A program made the position numbers and the translations under genes. From CAXTPV01 sp964249405 (lineage in GTDB: Bacteria; Pseudomonadota; Alphaproteobacteria; Acetobacterales; Acetobacteraceae), in the NCBI GenBank assembly GCA_964249405.1, contig CAXUBX010000128.1, positions 1-6,414 of the forward strand: a DNA stretch of 6,414 nt, given 5' to 3'. Within the stretch, counting starts at the first letter, position 1. Each line of letters begins with the position of its first letter. Below the pieces are notes generated by a model. The model saw only the letters and a program-made list of their open reading frames with translations. It was not told where the DNA came from and ran no database searches. This document shows positions 1 to 5,868 of this stretch, piece by piece.

Positions 1-1401
1 GCCAACGCCACGGACGACGCCATCGGCTTCGCGAGCGGCGTCACCAACCGGCTCACGGTGGAAGGCAGTTCGACCATCAACGGCATCGTCGACGGCGGCA
101 ATGCGGTCGGGTCCACGATCGTCAGCACGCTGGAACTCGCGAACGGCGCCGGCGCCGGAACGCTGAGCGGCCTCGGCTCGCAATACATCAATTTCGGCTC
201 GATCGCGGTCGACGCCGGCGCGGACTGGACGCTCGACGGCAGCAACACGGTGAACGGCACGCTCACCAACGCGGGCACGCTGGTCGCCGACGGCACGCTG
301 TCCGGGACCGGCGTGCTCGAGAACGCAGGCCTGATCACGACCGATCCGGCCGGGGCGACGCTCGCCGTCGGCACGCTCGTGAACGACGGCACGATCATCG
401 CGAACGGCACGCTCGCGATCGACGGCACGGTCGGCCCCGGCACGGGACCGGGCGGCGCGCTCGAGGTGGGAGCCGGCGCGACGCTCGCGATCAGCGGACT
501 GGTCGCCAGCACCGAGGCGCTCGGCTTCGACGGAAGCAGCGGCCGCCTCGCGCTCGGCACGACGGCCGGCGTGGCGACCCCGATCGCGGGCTTCGCCGAC
601 GCGGACCAGCTCGATCTCACCGGCCTCGCCTACGAACCGGGCCAGACCACCGCGGTGTTCGCGGACGGCACCCTCACGGTCGGCAACGGGATCAGCAGCG
701 AAAGTTTCGTGCTCGCCGGCGTGGCTGCCGGCACCACCTTCACCGCGGTGGGCGACGGATTGTCCGTGCAGGGGGTGCTGGTCGAGGAGGCCGCGCCCTG
801 CTTCGTCGCCGGCACCCGCATCGCGACGACGCGGGGCGAGATCCCGGTCGAGGCGCTGGTCGCGGGCGACCTCGCGCTGACCGCGTCCGGCGCGACCCGG
901 CCGGTGCGCTGGATCGGGCGCCGGCGCGTCTCCTGCGACCTGCGAGAGCGCCCGGAGGATGTCTGCCCGGTGCGCGTCACCGCGCACGCGTTCGGCCCCG
1001 GCCTGCCGGTGCGCGACCTGCTGCTGTCGCCCGACCATGCGCTGTTCCTCGACGGCGTGCTGATCCCGGTCCACCTGCTGGTCGACGGCGTCGCGGTTCG
1101 GCGCGAGCCGGTCCGGCGGGTGACCTATTTCCACGTCGAGCTCGACCGGCACGACGTGCTGCTCGCCGAAGGCTTGCCGGCGGAGAGCTATCTCGACAGC
1201 GGCAACCGCCATCAGTTCGCCAACGCGCCGCTGGTCGCGCTTCAGGCGGCGTTCGGCCCGGGTCCCGAGCCGACGGAGACCTGCGCGCCGATGGTGCTCG
1301 GCGGCCCCGCCGTCGAGGCCGTCCGCGCGGAGATACGTGAGAGGGTGCGGATGCCCGACCGAAATCCGGGGTGGCCCACTCCCGCAGCGCTGCGGGCGTA
1401 G
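1..1401 (+). CDS. Beta-helix repeat protein with C-terminal Hint domain (5' truncated)
   Basis: The frame is open from base 1 and ends at TAG 1399-1401, giving 466 visible residues. The real start lies upstream; GTG at 58 is only an internal valine. Residues 1 to about 260 are rich in Gly, Thr, Ala, Asn and Asp with regularly spaced Leu/Ile/Val, as in the beta-strand-repeat stalks of large exported proteins. The Hint_2-type domain begins at Cys267 (PCFVAGTRI) and continues through a VEALVAGD block. It includes an SPDHALFLDGVLIPVHLL block with His346 and ends at an AESYLDSGNRHQF block near residue 406. A tail of about 60 residues with no recognised motif follows. Known of the fold: Hint domains use the N-terminal Cys and the block-B His for self-cleavage. 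I see no intein-like terminal His-Asn, so cleavage without splicing is the inferred activity. Probable role: exported or surface protein processed by its own Hint domain. The family assignment is firm; the function is inferred. Confidence 0.9.
   Translation, partial: ANATDDAIGFASGVTNRLTVEGSSTINGIVDGGNAVGSTIVSTLELANGAGAGTLSGLGSQYINFGSIAVDAGADWTLDGSNTVNGTLTNAGTLVADGTLSGTGVLENAGLITTDPAGATLAVGTLVNDGTIIANGTLAIDGTVGPGTGPGGALEVGAGATLAISGLVASTEALGFDGSSGRLALGTTAGVATPIAGFADADQLDLTGLAYEPGQTTAVFADGTLTVGNGISSESFVLAGVAAGTTFTAVGDGLSVQGVLVEEAAPCFVAGTRIATTRGEIPVEALVAGDLALTASGATRPVRWIGRRRVSCDLRERPEDVCPVRVTAHAFGPGLPVRDLLLSPDHALFLDGVLIPVHLLVDGVAVRREPVRRVTYFHVELDRHDVLLAEGLPAESYLDSGNRHQFANAPLVALQAAFGPGPEPTETCAPMVLGGPAVEAVRAEIRERVRMPDRNPGWPTPAALRA
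253..438 (+). repeat. 18-bp (hexapeptide) coding repeats in the beta-helix stalk
   Basis: Units with the core GGCACG recur at 253, 271, 289, 367, 385, 403 and 421. Three diverged units at 307, 325 and 343 fill the gap. The spacing is exactly 18 bp except for one 6-bp (two-residue) insertion in the 343-366 unit. The encoded units read NGTLTN, AGTLVA, DGTLSG, TGVLEN, AGLITT, then VGTLVN, DGTIIA, NGTLAI and DGTVGP. This is a hexapeptide rule of x-G-T-[LIV]-x-x, about ten units. A six-residue period with one buried aliphatic residue suggests a beta-roll or beta-helix rung; that fold is an inference. Confidence 0.75.
1381..1396 (+). other. Perfect 16-bp palindrome at the end of the Hint gene
   Basis: CCCGCAGCGCTGCGGG reads identically on both strands and covers the last codons before the TAG at 1399. 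As RNA it could form a 6-bp GC stem with a GCGC loop. No T-run follows, so it is not a canonical intrinsic terminator. It may still act as a 3' RNA-stabilising hairpin, or may be a chance effect of high GC. Confidence 0.4.
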
Positions 1402-1678
1402 CGTCCGGTCAGGCTTCGGCGCGGTCTGAGGTGCTGCCGGCCGGGTGTTGCAGTCTTTCATGCGAGTGTTCCCGCTTCACGGAGGAGCGAGGGCGAGGTT
1501 GTCCGGATCGACCCGCCGGCCACGGCCGGCCTCGCTGGCTGGACGATGAGGTAACTTCGTCCGCAGCTCGATCGTGCGGCGCCTATTGGCGCAAGCATCG
1601 CCATGTGCTCCGCGAGACAGGGAGCTTCACGAGCCTCCCCTAGATGTCGGAGCTCGGCCTTCCTCCGAGCGGCGTCGT
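1402..1678. other. Convergent intergenic region, no recognised gene
   Basis: This 277-bp gap lies between two convergent genes, so it would be expected to hold their transcription ends. The clearest structure is GCCGGCC-AC-GGCCGGC at 1515-1530, an inverted repeat with 7-bp arms (or a 6-bp stem with a 4-base loop). Neither side has a T-tract. Short open frames run through the region on both strands, but none gives a protein I recognise and none has a clear ribosome binding site. Its base composition is lower in GC than the Hint gene and resembles the following decarboxylase-like gene, so a composition change starts near 1430. Confidence 0.5.
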
Positions 1679-2680
1679 TCAGGTGTCGAGCAGGCCCGGG
1701 GCGAAGACTTCCTCGATCCGGAAGCGGCGGTCGGTCAGTCCCTGCTCATGGTGGTAGCGCAGTATGGCGTCGAGCGCTGCGCGGTTGGCGTTGACGCCAT
1801 ACGGCCACCAGTCTTCGCCCAGGACGTCGCGGTCCTCTTCGATCCGCTTGGTCAGCCAGGGAATCATGATCGTCATGTTGTTGAAGGTCATGCTCTTCAC
1901 GTATTGCGCGGCCATCTGGTCCTTGGCCTCGCAGAAACCGCTGTAGACGGCCCTCACCAGCTCCGGCCGCTCGAGGGCGATGTCGCGTCTGACGACCACG
2001 CCGTGCATGATCGGGAAGATGCCAGTCCGGCGATAGTAGTCACGCTCCACCGCCTCATAGTCCTCGAACAAGCGTCCGACCTTGGGCGATCTTGCAAGGA
2101 CGCATCTCGGGATATCGGCGGCGATCAGGGCGTCGATCTCGCCTCTCTCGAGCATGTCGCCGAGATCGACCTCCTTGCCCGCCCACTCCACCTCGACCCC
2201 ATCCGGTACGGGTTGCGGGACGAAGTCGACCGGCTCCATCGGGAAGTCGATGCCGCCGACGATCCAGCGACAATGCTCGGGCTTGACCCCGAACTCGTCC
2301 GAGAGAATGCCTTTGGGCACGACTCCGGCGTCGTGGCCGTAGAGACCGAGTTCGCCGATCCGTTTGCCGGCCAGGTCTTCAGGGCGGCGGATGCCGCTCG
2401 CCTTGTTGACATAGATCGCGCTGTGCCGGAACGCACGCACGAGGAAGACCGGGATAGCGAGGAAAGGCGACTGACCGTCCTTGAACGTCCGCAGAAAGTA
2501 AGTCATGCCCAGTTCCGAGACGTCGTAGGCTTGCTTGCCGATCATCGCCTCGAAGATCTCAGTGACGATGCGGCCGCTGTGGTAGGCAGCCTCGGCTCCG
2601 TCGATCTTCACTGTTCCGTCCCGCAGCGGTTTGGCGCGGTCATAGTCCCAGAAAGCGACGTCGAGCTTGTGATCGATCAT
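1679..2680 (-). CDS. 4,5-dihydroxyphthalate decarboxylase-like protein (NMT1/periplasmic-binding fold)
   Basis: A complete 333-residue protein, ATG at 2678-2680 to TGA at 1679-1681. It resembles the 4,5-dihydroxyphthalate decarboxylase (Pht5-type) family, which has the fold of ABC-transporter solute-binding proteins. Supporting blocks are the N-terminal LDVAFWDYDRAKPLRDG (residues 6-22), YDVSELGMTYFL (52-63), SPFLAIPVFLVRAFRHSAIYV (71-91), EDLAGKRIGELG (101-112), GIFPIMHGVVVRRDI (220-234) and a C-terminal block around DWWPYGVNANR (290-300). There is no signal peptide, which favours a cytosolic enzyme over a periplasmic binding protein. The archetype converts 4,5-dihydroxyphthalate to protocatechuate and CO2, but many homologues have untested substrates, so the exact reaction is open. 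No other phthalate or aromatic-pathway gene is visible nearby. GC content is about 50-68% by line, well below the flanking genes. Confidence 0.85.
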   Translation of the reverse strand: MIDHKLDVAFWDYDRAKPLRDGTVKIDGAEAAYHSGRIVTEIFEAMIGKQAYDVSELGMTYFLRTFKDGQSPFLAIPVFLVRAFRHSAIYVNKASGIRRPEDLAGKRIGELGLYGHDAGVVPKGILSDEFGVKPEHCRWIVGGIDFPMEPVDFVPQPVPDGVEVEWAGKEVDLGDMLERGEIDALIAADIPRCVLARSPKVGRLFEDYEAVERDYYRRTGIFPIMHGVVVRRDIALERPELVRAVYSGFCEAKDQMAAQYVKSMTFNNMTIMIPWLTKRIEEDRDVLGEDWWPYGVNANRAALDAILRYHHEQGLTDRRFRIEEVFAPGLLDT

Positions 2681-2898
2681 GGGAGGCCTCCCTGCAGTGG
2701 CGCCGCCCTGCCGGCGTACGCCGCCGCTTGATGCCTGAGTTCGGCCGCTACGGCGAACACGAAGCCTTCTCGTTCGGCGAGCGCGGACGGCGTCGCGTCG
2801 ACCGGGATGGCGGCGGCCTTGTCCGCGCGTCCGGATCGCCTCGGCCCGGGTGGCGGGGCCCGGCTCAGGTTGCGGCTTCCCGGGCCGGTTCCCATGCC
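2677..2898 (-). pseudogene. Possible 3' remnant of an upstream cistron
   Basis: An open frame closed upstream by an in-frame TAG (2899-2901 on the - strand) ends in a TGA at 2677-2679. That TGA overlaps the ATG of the decarboxylase-like gene in the ATGA arrangement (2677-2680) typical of translationally coupled operon genes. The last ~45 residues (including ALAEREGFVFAVAAELRHQ) look like a plausible helical protein end, while the first ~25 are low-complexity Gly/Pro/Arg/Ser. The GC content rises sharply at about 2815. I do not recognise a family. It may be the 3' tail of a gene whose front was lost, or a chance open frame in GC-rich DNA. The overlap and the composition change are the only support. 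Confidence 0.3.
2681..2693 (-). promoter_or_regulatory. Shine-Dalgarno site within a 12-bp palindrome, decarboxylase-like gene
   Basis: On the - strand, AGGGAGG (2687-2693) lies 6 bases before the ATG at 2680, a strong ribosome binding site that supports this start. The bases between the site and the start make GGGAGGCCTCCC (2681-2692) a perfect palindrome. In RNA, the CCTCCC copy next to the start could pair with a ribosome binding site on another transcript; a hairpin within one molecule would have no loop. The binding-site role is well supported; a regulatory role for the palindrome is speculative. Confidence 0.65.
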
Positions 2899-2930
2899 CT
2901 ACTCGGGGCTCCGGCGCGCGCTTGAGGCGC

Positions 2931-2938
2931 GGGGAGGG
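2931..2938 (+). promoter_or_regulatory. Probable ribosome binding site of the glycosyltransferase gene
   Basis: GGGGAGGG lies 11 bases before GTG 2950, slightly long spacing but the only strong purine box here. The ATGs at 2939 and 2954 are out of frame with the glycosyltransferase. An alternative in-frame GTG at 2983 has a weaker GAGGCGG-type box before it. The frame is closed upstream by TGA at 2923-2925. Confidence 0.45.
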
Positions 2939-2949
2939 ATGGCGGGAAG

Positions 2950-4191
2950 GTGGATGCGTCGGAGCCGGACGAGGCGGCCAGGGTGAGCAGCGAGACGCGG
3001 CGTCTCGTCGCGATCTTCCGGCAGAACCTGTTCCGGATCTCGGAGCCGTTCATCACCGGGCAGGCGGAAGCGCTGGTGCGTTACGAACCGCTGTACCTGG
3101 GACGGATCCGGTTCGGCGCGGCGCCGCCCGGCGCGCGGTCGCTGGCGCTCGCCGACCGGGGCCGGTTCCGCGCCCTGCCCGCGATCGCCCGGCAGATGGC
3201 GACCCGGAGTGCGGCGCCGTTCGAGCGCCTGCTGGGCGACCACCGGCCGGCCCTGATCCACGCGCATTTCGGGATCGACGCCGTGCACGCGATGCCGCTC
3301 GCGCACCGGCTCGGGATCCCGCTGGTGACGACGTTCCACGGGTTCGACGCGACGCTGTCGACGGCGGCGCTGCTCACCTCGCCGGCCTGGGCGCACTACC
3401 CGCTGTTCCGCGGCGCGCTGGCGCGAGGCGGCGCGCTGTTCCTCTGCGTGTCGTCGTTCATCCGCGACCGGGTGCTGGCGCGCGGCTTCCCGCCCGATCG
3501 CACCGTGGTCCACCACACCGGTGTCGATTGCCGGGCGATCCGCGCCCGGGATCCGGCCGAGGAGACCCCGACGCTGCTGCACGTGGCGCGGCTGGTGGAG
3601 ATGAAGGGCACGGCGGTCGCGATCGACGCCTTCGCCCGTCTCGCCGCCCGCCATCCCGCAGTGCGGCTCGCGATCGTCGGCGACGGCGAGCTGCGGCGCC
3701 GGCTCGAGCGGCGCGCGGGGGCGACGGGGTTCGCGGGCCGGATCGACTTCCTCGGCGCGCAGCCGCATCGGGAGGTGCTGGCGCGGATGCGCCGGGCCGC
3801 GGTGCTGGTGCTGCCGAGCGTCGACACGGCGACCGGGCGGACCGAGGGTCTCGGCATGGTCCTGCTGGAGGCGGCGGCGACCGGGGTGCCGGTGGTCGCC
3901 TCCGCGGTGGGCGGCATCCCGGAGGGGGTGGTGGACGGGCGGACCGGCGTGCTGGTGCCGTCGCGGGATCCGGAGGCGCTGGCCGTCGCCCTCTCGGGGC
4001 TGCTCGCCGACGGCGAGGCGAGGCGGCGCATGGGGCTCGACGCGCGTCGGTTCGTCGAGGAGCGGTTCGACCGCCACCGCCTCGGCCTCGGGCTCGAGCG
4101 CCTCTACGACCAGGTGCTGCGATCGGGCGCCGGGATCAGCGGCCCGGATCGCGCGACCGCCGCCGGCCGCAGCCGTCGCAGCAGCAGGTAG
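2950..4191 (+). CDS. GT4-family glycosyltransferase (GT-B fold, WcaL/exopolysaccharide type)
   Basis: A 413-residue protein from GTG 2950 to TAG 4189-4191; GTG 2983 (residue 12) is an alternative start. It likely transfers a sugar from a nucleotide-sugar donor to a growing surface-glycan repeat at the cytoplasmic face of the membrane. The N-terminal acceptor half carries the HAHFG block (104-108) and TTFHGFD (127-133). The C-terminal GT4 donor half shows HVARLVEMKG (211-220, with Arg214 and Lys219), the IVGDGELR loop (242-249) and the E-x7-E motif with Glu299 and Glu307 in TEGLGMVLLEA. VPVVASAVGGIPEGVVDG (313-330) and a GVLVPSRDPEALA region follow. The order and length match colanic-acid WcaL-like GT4 enzymes of about 400 residues. 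Donor and acceptor cannot be told from sequence. The basic, low-complexity last ~20 codons lie in the overlap with the convergent flippase gene. The retaining mechanism follows from family knowledge. Confidence 0.92.
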   Translation: MDASEPDEAARVSSETRRLVAIFRQNLFRISEPFITGQAEALVRYEPLYLGRIRFGAAPPGARSLALADRGRFRALPAIARQMATRSAAPFERLLGDHRPALIHAHFGIDAVHAMPLAHRLGIPLVTTFHGFDATLSTAALLTSPAWAHYPLFRGALARGGALFLCVSSFIRDRVLARGFPPDRTVVHHTGVDCRAIRARDPAEETPTLLHVARLVEMKGTAVAIDAFARLAARHPAVRLAIVGDGELRRRLERRAGATGFAGRIDFLGAQPHREVLARMRRAAVLVLPSVDTATGRTEGLGMVLLEAAATGVPVVASAVGGIPEGVVDGRTGVLVPSRDPEALAVALSGLLADGEARRRMGLDARRFVEERFDRHRLGLGLERLYDQVLRSGAGISGPDRATAAGRSRRSSR

Positions 4192-5618
4192 CAGCACGCG
4201 GTCGGCGCCGCCGCCAGGGCCAGCGCCAGCGGCGGACGCACGGGACCCGATGCCAGACGCAGGATCCCGAGGCAGGCCGCGAGCGTCAGCGCCGCCGCGG
4301 CCGGCGCGGCGAGCGCGCGACGCAGCGGCCCGAGGGCGACCGCCTCGTGACGACGCAGCGAGCGGACCGCCCAGAGCGTGAGCGCGGGATAGATCGCGAG
4401 CCAGATCGCCGAGACCGCGAGCAGGCCCGCGTCCGCCGGTAGCGTCGCGCCGACCAGCCCCACCAGGCCGGCGAGCAGGAGCAGCGTCGCCAGCGACAGC
4501 CGCGCCGCCATGCCGGGCCGGCCGGCGCCGACCAGCACCGTCGACAGCGGCTGGAACATCACCCGGAGCAGGGCCGCGATCGCCAGCACTTCGAGGGGGC
4601 CGGCGGCGGCGGCGTAGGAATGGCCGGCCGCGTCGTGCAGCAGCGCGGTGAGCGGCCGGGCCGCGAACACGAGCGCGACCAGGAGCGGCGCCGCCAGCAT
4701 CGCGATCCGGCGCAGCGACCAGGCGAGGATCGGGGTGAGGTCACGGCCTGCCGCTTTCTCGCGAGCGAGCACCGGCAGCGACGCACGGCCCACGATGGTG
4801 CTGACCGCGAGCGCGGGCTCCATCGCCACTTCGAACGCCACCCGGTAGGTCGCGAGCGAGGCGGCCCCATAGAACCAGCCGACCAGAAGGTAGTCGACGT
4901 TCTTGAACGCCTGCTCGGCGGCGTCGGCCAGCGTCGCGCGAAGCCCGAACCGGACCAGGCCCGAGACCTCGGAGGGTCGGCAGCGGAACCGCGGCAGGAA
5001 CGGCCGCGCGAGCCCGGCGCCGAGCAGGATGAAGAGGCCGCTCGCCGTGTAGCCGGCGACGAGCGCCCAGGCGCCCGCCCCGGAGACGCCGAGGGCAAGC
5101 CGGGTCGCGGCCGCGGCCAGGGTGGCGACCAGGTTCACCGCGGCGATCCGCCGGTAGCGGAGCTCGCGGTTCATGATCGCGAGCGGGACCACGGCCGCGG
5201 CGACCATCGGCTGCTTGACCGCGATCACCAGGAGGTAGCCGGTCATCCCGGCCAGGCCGTATGCCGCACCGATCGACGGCGCCGCGAGCAGGAGGGCGCC
5301 ACCGGCCAGCAGCGACGCGCCAAGCGCATACCAGAACACGGTCTCGAGCTGCACGCGCGAGACGCTCGGCGACTGGATCAGCGCGCCGCCGGTGCCGAGC
5401 CCGTTGAACGCCTCCACGATCATGCCGATCGAGACCACGAGCGAACCGACCCCGAGCTGCGCCCTGGTCAGCAGGAGCAGCATCGCGACCACCGTCAGCA
5501 GGTCGACGAGCCTCGCCACGGCGGAGGCGGCGCCGAGCCAGCCGAACCCGCGTCCGAGATGACGACGCGCGTCGTCGGACAGGTCCGGCGCGGGTGACGG
5601 ACCGAGGGTGACGGTCAT
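4104..5618 (-). CDS. Polysaccharide flippase, Wzx/PST (WzxC-like) family
   Basis: A 504-residue polytopic membrane protein, ATG at 5616-5618 to TAG at 4104-4106. The frame stays open upstream to 6125, but that extension is low-complexity Arg/Pro/Gly with no membrane character, so it is rejected. Hydrophobic segments fall near residues 36-50, 56-75, 95-115, 122-148, 157-176, 181-202, 242-252, 305-320, 340-360, 376-392, 397-416, 433-456 and 463-481, close to the 12-14 helices of the family. The block FGLRATLADAAEQAFKN (224-240), with VDYLLVGWFYG and ATYRVAFEVAMEP after it, matches the Polysacc_synt_3/WzxC pattern. Expected role: flipping undecaprenyl-linked oligosaccharide across the inner membrane, in the pathway of the neighbouring GT4 enzyme. 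No clear Shine-Dalgarno precedes this ATG, so the exact start is less certain than the function. Confidence 0.9.
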   Translation of the reverse strand: MTVTLGPSPAPDLSDDARRHLGRGFGWLGAASAVARLVDLLTVVAMLLLLTRAQLGVGSLVVSIGMIVEAFNGLGTGGALIQSPSVSRVQLETVFWYALGASLLAGGALLLAAPSIGAAYGLAGMTGYLLVIAVKQPMVAAAVVPLAIMNRELRYRRIAAVNLVATLAAAATRLALGVSGAGAWALVAGYTASGLFILLGAGLARPFLPRFRCRPSEVSGLVRFGLRATLADAAEQAFKNVDYLLVGWFYGAASLATYRVAFEVAMEPALAVSTIVGRASLPVLAREKAAGRDLTPILAWSLRRIAMLAAPLLVALVFAARPLTALLHDAAGHSYAAAAGPLEVLAIAALLRVMFQPLSTVLVGAGRPGMAARLSLATLLLLAGLVGLVGATLPADAGLLAVSAIWLAIYPALTLWAVRSLRRHEAVALGPLRRALAAPAAAALTLAACLGILRLASGPVRPPLALALAAAPTACCYLLLRRLRPAAVARSGPLIPAPDRSTWS

Positions 5619-5868
5619 CGGGGTGGCGGCATGCCGGTCGGCTCGATCTCGCGGGCGGCAGGGATCTTCAAGCAGGCTCCTCGCTGCGGATCGGGAGCGC
5701 GGTCCCGCATCGCGGATCGACGGGGGCGGCCCGTGTAGCCCAGCGCCGCCGTGCCGAACAGCCCGACGCCGGGACGGGAGGCCGAGCGGGAACCGGCGCC
5801 CGCGATTGCGGCCGCCGCCGAATGGCCGGATACCTGCCCGCCGCGATGGCGGGGAGCGGGACCGGACG
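5619..5868. other. Divergent intergenic region between flippase and DUF2141 genes
   Basis: This 250-bp region should hold the promoters for both divergent genes. Just upstream of the flippase ATG is a 10-bp palindrome, CGGCATGCCG (5627-5636). On the - strand, TTGAAG (5666-5671) is a faint -35-like match without a good -10. GGGAGCGCGGTCCC near 5692-5705 can form a 4-bp stem, and GCGGATCG occurs on both sides of it. No RNA gene or additional coding region is convincing. Open frames here have arginine- and proline-biased compositions typical of chance frames in GC-rich DNA. Confidence 0.5.
5806..5834 (+). promoter_or_regulatory. Weak sigma70-like promoter candidate for the DUF2141 gene
   Basis: TTGCGG (5806-5811) and GATACC (5829-5834) are separated by exactly 17 bases, and the ATG follows 34 bases later. 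Only three of six positions match consensus in each box. It is the best-placed candidate I see, but such matches are common by chance. Confidence 0.2.

Noticed and set aside
1371..1643. 90-codon + strand open frame in the convergent gap, considered as a transposase fragment
   Set aside because: No transposase motif, no inverted repeats and no ribosome binding site could be found; composition looks random.
1574..2731. 385-codon + strand open frame antisense to the decarboxylase-like gene
   Set aside because: The - strand frame has clear family blocks, a strong ribosome binding site and normal composition; the + frame has none of these.
2899..4197. 432-codon - strand open frame antisense to the glycosyltransferase
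   Set aside because: Composition is His/Arg/Pro/Gln-rich with no domain; it mirrors the codon bias of the real + strand gene.
2850..4442. 530-codon + strand open frame overlapping the glycosyltransferase
   Set aside because: It is rich in Arg, Gly, Ala and Pro with no recognisable domain and is read in another frame of the clear GT4 gene. Long chance frames are expected at this GC content.
4620..5597. 325-codon + strand open frame antisense to the flippase
   Set aside because: It is Arg/Glu/Gln/His-rich with no domain, whereas the - strand gene shows regular membrane segments and a family motif.
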